In this document: in pieces, positions 46,817-56,680 of the stretch
Layout of the letters: the number at the start of each line of letters is the position of its first letter
How positions within the stretch are numbered: the first letter of the stretch is position 1
Origin: CAURNT01 sp963526495
GTDB lineage: Bacteria > Fusobacteriota > Fusobacteriia > Fusobacteriales > Leptotrichiaceae
NCBI GenBank assembly: GCA_963526495.1
Contig: CAURNT010000003.1
Location: forward strand, 30,933 to 94,932
Reading direction: 5' to 3'
DNA: 64,000 nt
The notes under the pieces: model-generated
Databases searched by the model: none
The model's input: only the letters and a program-made list of their open reading frames with translations
Told to the model about the DNA's origin: nothing
Translations under genes and position numbers: made by a program

Positions 46817-48742
46817 ATGTATTATCAAATTTATGTAAAAAAAAGAAGAAGTACCTATACTTATAGCTCAGATAAGGAGCTTGAGATAGGAACTTATTGT
46901 GAGGTTGATTTTGCAAAATCTAAATTATTAGGTATAGTAATAAGGGAAAGTAAAAAAGAGGATATAGGTGATTTTAAAATAAAAAGTATAGATAAAGTAC
47001 TTTTAGATATTCCTAAAATACCTGAAAATATATTAAATCTGGCTATTTTTATAAACACTTATTATATTACTGATTTTTTTGCATCACTGGCTCTTGTTGG
47101 GCCTTATGATAAAATGAGCTTAGAATCTATTAAAAAGTTAGAAATAGAGGATGTAGATATAAAAGAAGAAATATGTTTGAGTGAAAAGCAATTTGAAATA
47201 TATAATGAAATTATAAATAGTAAAGAATCATATTTTTTATTACATGGTATAACTGGAAGTGGTAAAACTCAAATATACATTAAATTGATAATTGAGGCAT
47301 TAAATAGAAAAAAAGGAAGTATATTTCTTGTTCCTGAAATATCTTTAACTACACAAATGGTTAATGGATTAAAAAAGATATTTGGTGATAATATTTCTAT
47401 AATACATAGTAAAATGACACAGGCTAAGAAAAAAGCAGAATGGGAAAAGATATATTCAGGGAAAAGTAAGATAGTTATAGGAGCAAGATCGGCTATTTTT
47501 GCTCCTGTAAATAATCTTGGATATATAATAATGGATGAAGAGCATGAAAATACATATAAGCAAGAAGATAATGCTAGGTATCATACAAGAAATGTAGCTC
47601 TTAAAAGAGCTATGCTTGAAGATTGTAAGGTGATATTTGGTAGTGCAACTCCTTCTTTTGAAACTTATTATTATGCACAAAAAGGTAGTATAAAATTACT
47701 TGAACTTAATGAAAGATACAATGGTGCAACTTTACCAGAAGTTGAAGTAGTTAATCTTGAAGATGAAGAAGGATATCTTTCAAAAACTCTTCTTAAAAAT
47801 ATGAAGGAAACTATATCAAAAGGCGAACAAGTTATACTTATATTAAATAGGAAATCACATTCAATACAAGTAAAGTGTCATGAGTGTAATGAAAAACTAA
47901 AATGTCCAAGATGTAGTGTAAATTTACAATATTATAAGCAAATTAATATGCTTAAATGTTCTCATTGTGAATATAATGTAAAAATGTATGAAAAATGTCC
48001 TAATTGTGAATCTAGTAAATTTAATTTTTTAGGTATGGGAACAGAAAAATTAGAAGAAGAATTAGAGGAATTATTTGGAAAAGAAAATATTTTGAGAATG
48101 GATTCAACTACGATGAAGACTAATAGTTTATTAAAAAAAGCTTATACTGATTTTATAAATCAAAAATATCAAATTTTAGTTGGGACTCAAATTGTAGCTA
48201 AGGGATTTCATTTTCCAAATGTTACTTTGGTTGGAGTAATTAATTCTGATCAAATATTACAGTTTTCAGATTTTAGAGCAGGAGAGAAAACTTTTCAACT
48301 TGTAACGCAAGCTGCTGGTCGTTCTGGTCGTGGAGATAAAAAAGGGAAAGTAATAATACAAACATATAATAGCGATTCAAACCTTATAGAATCTATTAAA
48401 AATTCAGATTTTAAAAGCTATTATAATGAAGATATGTCACTTAGAGAATTAGTTAAATTACCACCTTTTGTTAAGTATATAAAAATAATAGTTTCATCTA
48501 AAAAAGAAGAAAAATCTAAAAAACAAATTAATGATATATATTCTTTGATTTATGATAAATTTGATTATGTATCCCAACCTGATAGAGCAAATATATATAA
48601 GTTAAATGATGATTATAGAAATGTAATATATATAAAAACAAATAATAAGGAAATGATGAAAAATAGATCTTTATTAAAATCTATTAAGGATCAAAGTAAC
48701 TCTAGTGTTAGAGTGCTAATAGATGTTGATCCTTTAAATTAG
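46817..48742 (+). CDS. priA: Primosomal protein N' (replication restart helicase)
   Basis: 641 residues, shorter than the 730 of E. coli because the N-terminal DNA-binding part is only about 110 residues. Helicase motifs: Walker A GITGSGKT at 144-151, DEEH at 240-243, GSATPS at about 275-280. Eight cysteines in four pairs (354/357, 363/366, 381/384, 394/397) form the two zinc sites typical of PriA. Later motifs GTQIVAKGFHFPNVTLVG and QAAGRSGRG complete the helicase core. RBS GGGG before ATG 46817. Confidence 0.93.
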   Translation: MYYQIYVKKRRSTYTYSSDKELEIGTYCEVDFAKSKLLGIVIRESKKEDIGDFKIKSIDKVLLDIPKIPENILNLAIFINTYYITDFFASLALVGPYDKMSLESIKKLEIEDVDIKEEICLSEKQFEIYNEIINSKESYFLLHGITGSGKTQIYIKLIIEALNRKKGSIFLVPEISLTTQMVNGLKKIFGDNISIIHSKMTQAKKKAEWEKIYSGKSKIVIGARSAIFAPVNNLGYIIMDEEHENTYKQEDNARYHTRNVALKRAMLEDCKVIFGSATPSFETYYYAQKGSIKLLELNERYNGATLPEVEVVNLEDEEGYLSKTLLKNMKETISKGEQVILILNRKSHSIQVKCHECNEKLKCPRCSVNLQYYKQINMLKCSHCEYNVKMYEKCPNCESSKFNFLGMGTEKLEEELEELFGKENILRMDSTTMKTNSLLKKAYTDFINQKYQILVGTQIVAKGFHFPNVTLVGVINSDQILQFSDFRAGEKTFQLVTQAAGRSGRGDKKGKVIIQTYNSDSNLIESIKNSDFKSYYNEDMSLRELVKLPPFVKYIKIIVSSKKEEKSKKQINDIYSLIYDKFDYVSQPDRANIYKLNDDYRNVIYIKTNNKEMMKNRSLLKSIKDQSNSSVRVLIDVDPLN

Positions 48743-48754
48743 ATGGAGGATAAA

Positions 48755-49264
48755 ATGAAAATATATGTTTATGAAAGTTCTATATTAAGAACTAAATCAA
48801 CAGAAGTAGAAGTAGTAGATGATGAATTAAGATTAATATTAAATAAAATGATGAAAGTAATGGAAGAAGCAAATGGTATAGGTCTTGCTGCCAATCAAGT
48901 AGGAATAGATAAGAGATTTTTTGTTTTGGATGTGGAAGGTAGAAAAATAAAAGTAATAAATCCTGAAATATTAGAATTTGGTGATGAACTTGTTGAATTT
49001 GAAGAGGGTTGTTTAAGTATACCTGGAATATATAAAAATGTAACTAGACCTGAAAAAATACATGTTAAATATATGGATGAAAATAATGAGATACATGAAG
49101 AATTATTAGATGGTTTACTTTCTCGTGCATTTCAACATGAATTAGATCATTTAGATGGGGTCTTGTTTATAGATAAAATATCACCTCTTAGTAAAAATTT
49201 AATAAGAAAAAAATTACAATTAATGAAGAAAAACTCTATACCAAGAGAATTTGATGTAGAGTAG
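48755..49264 (+). CDS. def: Peptide deformylase
   Basis: Removes the formyl group from nascent proteins. 169 residues from ATG 48755, five bases after GGAGG at 48745-48749; an in-frame ATG at 48743 overlaps that RBS. Motif 1 GIGLAANQ at 41-48, motif 2 EGCLSIP at 84-90 (metal Cys) and motif 3 HELDH at 128-132 are intact. It is followed by fmt, the enzyme that adds the formyl group, a very common pairing. Confidence 0.96.
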   Translation: MKIYVYESSILRTKSTEVEVVDDELRLILNKMMKVMEEANGIGLAANQVGIDKRFFVLDVEGRKIKVINPEILEFGDELVEFEEGCLSIPGIYKNVTRPEKIHVKYMDENNEIHEELLDGLLSRAFQHELDHLDGVLFIDKISPLSKNLIRKKLQLMKKNSIPREFDVE

Positions 49265-49275
49265 TAAGGAGTATG

Positions 49276-50202
49276 ATGAAAACTTTATTTATGGGAACTC
49301 CTGATTTTGCTTTGGACACTTTAAAATATTTATATGAAAATACAGAATTATTAGCAGTATTTACTAAAGTTGATAAGGTAAATGGTAGAGGAAATAAGAT
49401 AACTTTTAGTCCAGTTAAACAATTTGCTTTAGACAATGGTATAGATGTAATACAGCCTAAAAGTTTGAGAGTAGATGAAACATATAATTTGATAAAGGAA
49501 TATAATCCAGATTTAATAGTTGTAGTAGCTTATGGGATGATAATACCTAAAAATATTATTGATATTCCTAAATTTGGTATAATAAACGTTCATTCATCAT
49601 TATTACCTAAATATAGAGGAGCAGCTCCAATACATGCTGCTATAATTAATGGAGATGATAAGACAGGTGTAAGTATAATGTATATTAGTGAAGGACTTGA
49701 TGAAGGAGATGTTATACTTACTAAAGAAACTCCAATATATTTAGAAGATAATTTAGGTACATTACATGATAGATTAAAAGTTTTAGGTGCAAAAGGAGTT
49801 AAGGAAACTATAAAATTAATGGAGGAAAATAAGGTTATTAGATATCCTCAAGATAATAGTTTAGCTACTTTTGTTAAACCTATAAAAAAAGAGGAAACAA
49901 AAATAGATTTTAATGATAAATCTATAAATATATTTAATAAAATAAGAGGAATGAATCCTTTCCCTGTAGCTTATACTACATTAAATGATAAGGTTTTAAA
50001 GCTTTATGATTCAATGTATGCAGAATATATAGGAGATGAAATACCAGGTACAGTCATATATTTAGGTAAAGAGGGTATAAAAGTTAAGACTAGTGATGGT
50101 GCTATTTTTATAAAAGAATTAAAATTAGAAGGTAAAAAGAAGCAAAAAGCAACAGATTTCATAAATGGTAGACAAATAAATTTAAATGATATTTTAAAAT
50201 AG
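49276..50202 (+). CDS. fmt: Methionyl-tRNA formyltransferase
   Basis: Formylates initiator Met-tRNA, about 308 residues. FMGTPDFALDTL at the start, NVHSSLLPKYRGAAPIHAAIINGD (formyl-tetrahydrofolate-binding and catalytic region), GVSIMYISEGLDEGDVI and RGMNPFPVAYT toward the C-terminal OB domain. AAGGAG at 49266-49271 favours ATG 49276 over the adjacent ATG 49273. Part of the priA-def-fmt string seen in many bacteria. Confidence 0.96.
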   Translation: MKTLFMGTPDFALDTLKYLYENTELLAVFTKVDKVNGRGNKITFSPVKQFALDNGIDVIQPKSLRVDETYNLIKEYNPDLIVVVAYGMIIPKNIIDIPKFGIINVHSSLLPKYRGAAPIHAAIINGDDKTGVSIMYISEGLDEGDVILTKETPIYLEDNLGTLHDRLKVLGAKGVKETIKLMEENKVIRYPQDNSLATFVKPIKKEETKIDFNDKSINIFNKIRGMNPFPVAYTTLNDKVLKLYDSMYAEYIGDEIPGTVIYLGKEGIKVKTSDGAIFIKELKLEGKKKQKATDFINGRQINLNDILK

Positions 50203-50214
50203 AAGGAGAAAGTT

Positions 50215-50865
50215 ATGAAGAGTAAATATGAGGCAAAAGATATTTCTGATCGTATTGTTGCAAGATTAACACTGTACTTAGGGATTTTAAAGGAAATGTC
50301 TAAAACTAAAACTGAAGTAAATTCTGGGGAGTTATCTCATAAGATGAATACTACTGCAGTACAGGTTAGGAAAGATTTATCTACTTTTGGAGAATTTGGG
50401 GTTAGAGGAAAGGGATATAATATTGTAAAACTTATAGAAATGATAGAAGCTATTTTAGGTATAGATAAAACTAATGATTTAATTCTAGTAGGCTATGGTA
50501 AAATGGGTACAATGATAGCTTCAAATATTGATGTACTTGGTAAAGGATTTAAATTAGTTGGAATATTTGAAAAGGATCCTAAAAAAATTGGAGTTAAAGT
50601 AGAAGAATCTAATTTAATAGTTAGAGATGTTGAAGAATGTTCTACTTTTATTGAAGAAAATAATATCCATTCTGCTATACTTGCAGTTAATAGTGAATAT
50701 GCTCAAGTTGTTGCTGAAAATATTGTTAATAGTGGAATAAAAGCAATACTTAATATGACTGCTTCAAAATTAGAGTTGAGTAATGATATTTCAGTTGTTA
50801 ATTCAGATATATCTGCAAAATTACAAGAGTTAAATTTTTGGAGATTGCATAATAAGAAATATTAA
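50215..50865 (+). CDS. rex: Redox-sensing transcriptional repressor Rex
   Basis: 216 residues. An N-terminal winged helix (about 8-80; ISDRIVARLTLYLGIL and NTTAVQVRKDLSTFGEFGVRGKGYN) is followed by a Rossmann domain with LVGYGKMG binding NADH/NAD+ and a C-terminal swapped helix ending LQELNFWRLHNKK. Represses fermentation genes when NADH is low. pflB in this window is a plausible target, but I found no operator there. Last gene of the gatC-rex operon. RBS AAGGAG. Confidence 0.94.
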   Translation: MKSKYEAKDISDRIVARLTLYLGILKEMSKTKTEVNSGELSHKMNTTAVQVRKDLSTFGEFGVRGKGYNIVKLIEMIEAILGIDKTNDLILVGYGKMGTMIASNIDVLGKGFKLVGIFEKDPKKIGVKVEESNLIVRDVEECSTFIEENNIHSAILAVNSEYAQVVAENIVNSGIKAILNMTASKLELSNDISVVNSDISAKLQELNFWRLHNKKY

Positions 50866-50890
50866 CAAAGATAAATATAATGTATAAATA

Positions 50891-50919
50891 TTGAAATTTA
50901 AATATTTAAGTGATATAAT
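50891..50919 (+). promoter_or_regulatory. Promoter of the foldase gene
   Basis: TTGAAA (50891-50896), a 17-bp spacer, TATAAT (50914-50919) with extended -10 TG at 50911-50912; one of the best promoters in the window. Confidence 0.8.
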
Positions 50920-50973
50920 ACTATATGTCTAAAATATAAAAAGTAGATATAATTTAAAATAGGAGGAAAGATA

Positions 50974-52779
50974 ATGGCAATGAGAAAAATGGGTAATTCC
51001 ATGAAGATCATAACTATAATTATAGCTTTATGTATGATAATACCTATTGCAATTCAAGGATACGCATTTTTATTTAATAGAGAAAGTAAAACTGTATTAT
51101 TAAAAATAGATGGTGAAAAGATATATAAAGAAGATTTTGATAAATTATATAAAGAAGTAAATACTCAATTAAAACAATTAGTAGTTGCTACACCAGAAGG
51201 TGATAATAAAGATAAAAATTCTGAAACAAAAAAAATTGAATTACCAGATGAAGTAATTAAGGAATACGTTTTGAATAATTTAATATTGGAAGCAACTAAT
51301 AAGTTATTAACTAAACAATTAGGAGCTAAAGTTTCAAAAGCAGATATAGATGCAAAATATAAAGAACTTGAAGATCAAGTTGGAGGTGCTAAGCAATTAG
51401 TTGCGGGGTTAAATGCTCAAGGTATTACAGTTGAATCTTTAAGAGATCAAATTAAGAGTTTCTTATTAAATCAAAAAAGATTAGAAATTGTTGAAAGTAA
51501 AATAAAGGTTACTGATGAAGAAATTAAACAAAGATATGATAGATTAAAATTTGATGATTTCCAAGGTAAAACTTTTGAAGAATCAAAAGAAGAAGTAAAA
51601 CAACTTATTTTAAATGAAAAAGGTGAAATATACATTGAATCTTTAGTTCAAGGTATATATGATAATGCTAAGTATAAAGTATATAGTGATGATATACAAG
51701 CTATAGTAGATAAATTAAATACTACATTCTTTGAACAAGATATATATGTTTATAAAGAATATGATGTAATTAATGATTTAGTAAATAGTTATGTAGCAAG
51801 TCCAACAGGATATGATGATACATTTATATCTTATGTAAAAGAAGATTTAAAAAAGGGATTAAATAGTCAAATTAAATTAAAAGATAAAGCTTTAGCAGAT
51901 GGTCTTAAATTAAATGAAGATTTATTACCTAAACAACAATTAAAATATATAGCAAATGATTATATCCAATATTTATTTGCTACATATAAAGCTGATGAAA
52001 ATGAAATGAAAGCTGTATTTAATTCAACTAAATCTACTTTCAATACTCCTCATAGTGTAGGAGGACAAATAGTAGCATTTGAATATAAAGCAACTAGTGA
52101 GGATGAAAAAGAAACAGAAAAATACGTTAAAAATTTAATGAAAACATTAACTAAGGATAATTTTTCAGCTAAAGCTAAAGAATTATCAGAGGATCCAGGA
52201 AGTAAAAAAAATGGTGGAAGTTTAGGAAAAGCAGATATTTCTAATTATGTTACAGAATTTAGAGATGCAGTAGCAGCAGCAAAACCTGGAGAAATTGTAG
52301 GACCAGTTAAAACTCAATTTGGTTATCATATTATATATGTAGTATCTAAAGATAGTTCAAATTCAAATATTGCTGAATTAAGACATATATTGATTTCAAC
52401 ACGTATAGGTGATTCTTCTCGTGAAGCAGCTAAAAAAACTGTATTAAATTTAATAGATGATATTAATAATAATAAAGTTACTTGGGATAGTATAAAAGAA
52501 GATAAAACAGGTAAGTATAAAGAATTTAAAATAGAAAGCTTTGCAGGAATACAAGAAGAAAATGTATTACCAATAATAGGATATAATAAAGATATTAATA
52601 AAAAACTATTTGCTGCAAATGTAGGAGAAACTATTGAATTTAAAAATGATAAATTCTTTGCTGTAATTCAAAAGACTAGTGATATACCATTTAAAGAAGC
52701 AACTTTTGAAGATGCAAAAGATAAAATAAAATTAATATTAGCAACACAACATGTTTCAAAAATTTTAAATGAGTTATAA
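50974..52779 (+). CDS. PpiD/SurA-like membrane-anchored peptidyl-prolyl isomerase
   Basis: 601 residues. An N-terminal membrane anchor (about 10-33, MKIITIIIALCMIIPIAI) is followed by a SurA_N-type helical chaperone region, a central helical part and a parvulin domain (about 360-460; SEDPGSKKNGGSLGKAD and GPVKTQFGYHIIYV are diagnostic). A second, incomplete parvulin-like segment starts at about 467 (AELRHILIST). This is the PpiD layout: anchored in the inner membrane and assisting folding of exported proteins in the periplasm. Given the large exported adhesins in this genome, such a foldase is expected. Own promoter and terminator. Confidence 0.87.
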   Translation: MAMRKMGNSMKIITIIIALCMIIPIAIQGYAFLFNRESKTVLLKIDGEKIYKEDFDKLYKEVNTQLKQLVVATPEGDNKDKNSETKKIELPDEVIKEYVLNNLILEATNKLLTKQLGAKVSKADIDAKYKELEDQVGGAKQLVAGLNAQGITVESLRDQIKSFLLNQKRLEIVESKIKVTDEEIKQRYDRLKFDDFQGKTFEESKEEVKQLILNEKGEIYIESLVQGIYDNAKYKVYSDDIQAIVDKLNTTFFEQDIYVYKEYDVINDLVNSYVASPTGYDDTFISYVKEDLKKGLNSQIKLKDKALADGLKLNEDLLPKQQLKYIANDYIQYLFATYKADENEMKAVFNSTKSTFNTPHSVGGQIVAFEYKATSEDEKETEKYVKNLMKTLTKDNFSAKAKELSEDPGSKKNGGSLGKADISNYVTEFRDAVAAAKPGEIVGPVKTQFGYHIIYVVSKDSSNSNIAELRHILISTRIGDSSREAAKKTVLNLIDDINNNKVTWDSIKEDKTGKYKEFKIESFAGIQEENVLPIIGYNKDINKKLFAANVGETIEFKNDKFFAVIQKTSDIPFKEATFEDAKDKIKLILATQHVSKILNEL

Positions 52780-52783
52780 TTAA

Positions 52784-52813
52784 AATAAGGACAATCTTTT
52801 GATTGTCCTTATT
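52784..52813 (+). terminator. Hairpin after the foldase gene
   Basis: Perfect 13-bp stem (52784-52796 with 52801-52813, loop TTTT). The tail after the stem is not T-rich, so pausing would rely on the T residues inside the right arm; probable terminator. Confidence 0.65.
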
Positions 52814-52907
52814 ACTAAAATTAATATTTTTAAAAATATAATAATATATAGAATTTTATTAGTTTTTTTAAGATATTAATAAAGTAGAAAGGAGAATAAA
52901 AATTTAA

Positions 52908-54812
52908 ATGAAAAAGTATAAAGTTTTAGTTGTGGGTGCAGGACACGCAGGTATTGAGGCAGCACTTGCAAGTGCAAGACTTGGTCAGAGTACAGCTATG
53001 TTTACAATAACTTTAGATAACATAGGAGTAATGTCTTGTAATCCATCTATAGGTGGACCAGCTAAAAGTCATTTAGTTAAAGAATTGGATGCACTTGGTG
53101 GACAAATGTCGAAAACTATAGATAAGTCTTTTGTTCAAATGAGAATACTTAATACAAAAAAAGGACCAGCAGTTAGATCGTTAAGAGCACAAGCTGATAG
53201 AAAAATATATGCTAGAAATATGAAAAAAATTGTAGAAAATCAAGAAAATTTAGATGTTATACAAGATATAGTCACAGAAATTATATATGATAGTATAGAT
53301 GGAAGATATATAGTAAAAGGTATTAAGACTAAGAATGGTTTAGAGTTTGAATGTGAGAAATTGATAATATGTACAGGTACATTTTTAAATGGTCTTTTAT
53401 ATGTTGGTGATAAAATATTGGAAGGTGGAAGAATGGGGGAACTTTCAGCTAAAGATTTAACTAAATCGTTATTAGAATTAGGTTTAAATGTTAGAAGATT
53501 TAAAACGGGTACATCACCAAGAATAGATTTAAGAACTATAAATTTAGATAGTTTGGAAGAACAACCAGGAGAAGTTAATAAGGTTCTTAAATTTTCAAAT
53601 TCAAGTATTGATGAAGATATATTATCTACTAAACAACTTTCTTGTTATATCACAAGAACAGATTTAGATTTACATAGAATAATAAGAGATAATTTAGATA
53701 AATCTCCATTATTTAATGGAACTATTAAAGACTCAGTAGGGCCTAGATATTGCCCATCTATAGAAGATAAAGTGGTTAAATTTAAAGATAAAGATTCTCA
53801 TCATTTATTTTTAGAACCAGAAGGATTTGATACAAATGAAGTATATATTTCAGGTCTTTCTACTTCATATCCTGCTGATTTACAACAAGAAATGGTTAAT
53901 AGTATAAAAGGACTTGAACATGCTCGTATAATGAGATATGGATATGCCGTAGAATATGATTTTGTTAGTGCATCAGAATTAGACTATACATTAGAAACTA
54001 AAAAAGTTAAGGGTCTATATCTTGCTGGACAAATAAATGGAACTAGTGGATATGAAGAAGCAGCTGTACAAGGTTTAATAGCAGGTATTAATGCTGCATT
54101 ATCATTAAAAGGTAGTGAACCTTTACTTCTTGAAAGAGATAGCTCATATATAGCTACTTTAATAGATGATTTAATAACTAAAGATATAGAAGAGCCGTAT
54201 AGAATGTTTACAGCAAGATCTGAGTATAGATTAATATTGAGAGAAGATAATGCAGATTTAAGATTATCTAAAATAGGCCATGAAATAGGACTTGTAAGTG
54301 ATGAAGAATATTCTAAGGTTATAAAAAAAGAAGAAAATGTAATGAGGACAGTGGAAATATTAGAGAATACTAAATTAGGAACAAGTAATAAAAAATTAGT
54401 AGAGATATTAGAAAAGTATGATGAAAGTTTAAAAAGCGGAACTAATTTAAAAGAATTATTACGTAGACCTAAATTTACTTATGATGATATTAAATATATT
54501 TCTTTAGATATTGAAAATATGGAAAATATTAATTTTGATTCAGATACGGAATATCAAATTGAAGTTCATGTTAAGTATGAAGGATATATAAATAAAGCAA
54601 ATGCTATGATTGAAAAACAAAGAAAATTAGAAAAAAAATTAATTCCAGAAGATTTTAATTATTTTGATATAAAAGGGATAACAGGAGAAGCAAAACAAAA
54701 ACTAAATGAGAGAAAACCATATACTTTAGGTCAAGCATCTCGTTTAGCAGGAGTAACACCTGCTGATATATCAGTATTATTAATGTATCTTGATGGGAAA
54801 TTAAAGATATAG
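52908..54812 (+). CDS. mnmG: tRNA uridine-5-carboxymethylaminomethyl synthase MnmG (GidA)
   Basis: FAD-dependent enzyme that, with MnmE, modifies wobble uridine 34 of several tRNAs. 634 residues, typical. GAGHAGIEAA at 10-19 binds FAD; MSCNPSIGGPAKSHLVKELDALGG, GTFLNG, FKTGTSPRIDLRTI and the GLYLAGQINGTSGYEEAAVQGL signature follow, with GASRLAGVTPADI-like QASRLAGVTPADISVLL at the C-terminus. AAGGAG at 52889-52894 is 13 bases from the ATG, longer than usual. First gene of mnmG-rnj-ung fusion-ligA-asnA. Confidence 0.95.
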   Translation: MKKYKVLVVGAGHAGIEAALASARLGQSTAMFTITLDNIGVMSCNPSIGGPAKSHLVKELDALGGQMSKTIDKSFVQMRILNTKKGPAVRSLRAQADRKIYARNMKKIVENQENLDVIQDIVTEIIYDSIDGRYIVKGIKTKNGLEFECEKLIICTGTFLNGLLYVGDKILEGGRMGELSAKDLTKSLLELGLNVRRFKTGTSPRIDLRTINLDSLEEQPGEVNKVLKFSNSSIDEDILSTKQLSCYITRTDLDLHRIIRDNLDKSPLFNGTIKDSVGPRYCPSIEDKVVKFKDKDSHHLFLEPEGFDTNEVYISGLSTSYPADLQQEMVNSIKGLEHARIMRYGYAVEYDFVSASELDYTLETKKVKGLYLAGQINGTSGYEEAAVQGLIAGINAALSLKGSEPLLLERDSSYIATLIDDLITKDIEEPYRMFTARSEYRLILREDNADLRLSKIGHEIGLVSDEEYSKVIKKEENVMRTVEILENTKLGTSNKKLVEILEKYDESLKSGTNLKELLRRPKFTYDDIKYISLDIENMENINFDSDTEYQIEVHVKYEGYINKANAMIEKQRKLEKKLIPEDFNYFDIKGITGEAKQKLNERKPYTLGQASRLAGVTPADISVLLMYLDGKLKI

Positions 54813-54821
54813 AGGGGAAAA

Positions 54822-56669
54822 ATGACTAAATTAAAAAAAGATGATAGTGCGATGAGCATTAAATTAAGAGAATTAAATAAGAAAATTAAAGAAACTTTTT
54901 TAGAAACTAAAGTTGAAAAAAAAGTGAAAAAAACATCTAAAAAGGTTATAGAAAATAAGAGAAAAGTAAAAGAAAAAAAAGAAGTTATAAATAATAATGA
55001 TACAATTAAAGATAAGACATATATAATACCACTAGGTGGAATAGAAGAAATAGGGAAAAATATGACTGTTATACAATATAGGGATGAAATGATAGTTATA
55101 GATGCAGGATTAACATTTCCTGAAGATGAACATTTAGGTGTTGATTTAATAATACCTAGTTTTGATTATTTATCTTCTAATGTAAATAAGGTAAAAGCTT
55201 TACTTATAACACATGGTCATGAAGATCATATAGGTGCAGTTCCTTATTTTTATCAAAAATTAGGTTCAGCTATACCAATGTATGGTGGTAGATTAAGCTT
55301 AGAGTTAGCTCTTTCTAAATTTGAGAGAATTTCAGCAGAAAAACCTAAGTGTGTTTTTGTTAAAGGTAGAAAAGAAATAAAAATCTCTAAGTATTTTACA
55401 GTAGAATTTGTAAGTGTAACACATTCTATTGCAGATTGCTATGCAATTAGAGTAAAAACTCCTACGAGTACAATATTACACACTGGAGATTTTAAAGTTG
55501 ATTTAACACCAGTTTCAGGTGAAGGATTTGATTTTGGTAGGCTTGCAGCTATGGGTGAAGAAGGTGTAGACTTATTACTTTCAGATAGTACGAATGCTCA
55601 AGTACCAGGATATACACCATCTGAGTCTACTGTAGGTAAAAGTATAGATGAAGAAGTTGCTAAAGCAAAAGGAAGAGTAATACTTGCATCATTTGCTTCA
55701 CATGTTCATAGATTACAACAAATTGTATATATAGCTCATAAATATGGAAGAAAAATAGCTATTGATGGTAGAAGTATGATAAAAATATTTGATATTTGTT
55801 CTAAACTTGGATATTTAAAAATACCTAAGAATATAATAATACCTTTAACACAAGCTGAAAATATGCCAGAAAATAAAGTTATGATAATATGTACAGGGAC
55901 ACAAGGAGAACCACTTGCAGTACTTTCAAGAATTGCAAATGGTACACATAAATCAATTTCTCTTAGACCTAATGATAAGGTTGTAATATCAGGTTCACCT
56001 ATACCTGGTAATGAAAAAGCTGCTTATAAAAATATTAATCAATTACTTAAAAGAGAGTCAGATGTAGTATTTGAAAAAGGAGTAGGGATACATGTTTCAG
56101 GACATGGTTGTCAAGAAGAACAAAAAATAATGTTAAATTTGATTAAACCTAAATATTTTATGCCAGTTCACGGGGAATATGTGATGTTAAAAAAACATAA
56201 GGAACTTGCAATGCAGGTAGGAATAAAAGAAGAAAATATTATACTTGCAGAAAATGGACAAAGATTAGAACTTACACCTGATAGTTTTAGTTTAAATGGA
56301 AGAGTTCCAAGTGGAGCAGTATATATTTATGGAGATAGCGTAGGTAACGTTAAAGAGCAAATACTTAGAGAAAGACAAACTTTAGCAGATAATGGTGTTC
56401 TTACTGTATCTTTAGCACAAAATGATGAGGGTAAATTTACAGATCCTGTAATATTTGCTAAAGGATTTTTATATAAAAAAGATGATAATTCATCATATAG
56501 CTTAGAAACTGTAAAAGAAGTTATTAAGAATAAGTTAAATAATATAGAAATTAACTCTATACAGGATATAGATAAAATTAAAAACTCTATAGTTAGCACA
56601 TTAAATATATTCTTTAATGATACTGTAGGAAAGGTACCAACTATAATAGTGTCAATATTGAAAATATAA
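54822..56669 (+). CDS. rnj: Ribonuclease J
   Basis: Metallo-beta-lactamase/beta-CASP nuclease with 5'-3' exo- and endoribonuclease activity. 615 residues versus the usual 555: the excess is a strongly basic N-terminal extension (residues 1-64, repeated K/VKK/EKK). The core begins YIIPLGGIEEIGKN, with the zinc motif HGHEDH at 131-136, GDFKVDLTPV, the beta-CASP ICTGTQGEPLAVLSRIA, VHVSGHG-type IHVSGHGCQEEQ and MPVHGEYVML. The basic arm could bind RNA. With RNase Y this gives a Firmicutes-style decay machine. Confidence 0.94.
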   Translation: MTKLKKDDSAMSIKLRELNKKIKETFLETKVEKKVKKTSKKVIENKRKVKEKKEVINNNDTIKDKTYIIPLGGIEEIGKNMTVIQYRDEMIVIDAGLTFPEDEHLGVDLIIPSFDYLSSNVNKVKALLITHGHEDHIGAVPYFYQKLGSAIPMYGGRLSLELALSKFERISAEKPKCVFVKGRKEIKISKYFTVEFVSVTHSIADCYAIRVKTPTSTILHTGDFKVDLTPVSGEGFDFGRLAAMGEEGVDLLLSDSTNAQVPGYTPSESTVGKSIDEEVAKAKGRVILASFASHVHRLQQIVYIAHKYGRKIAIDGRSMIKIFDICSKLGYLKIPKNIIIPLTQAENMPENKVMIICTGTQGEPLAVLSRIANGTHKSISLRPNDKVVISGSPIPGNEKAAYKNINQLLKRESDVVFEKGVGIHVSGHGCQEEQKIMLNLIKPKYFMPVHGEYVMLKKHKELAMQVGIKEENIILAENGQRLELTPDSFSLNGRVPSGAVYIYGDSVGNVKEQILRERQTLADNGVLTVSLAQNDEGKFTDPVIFAKGFLYKKDDNSSYSLETVKEVIKNKLNNIEINSIQDIDKIKNSIVSTLNIFFNDTVGKVPTIIVSILKI

Positions 56670-56680
56670 GGAGGGATTAT

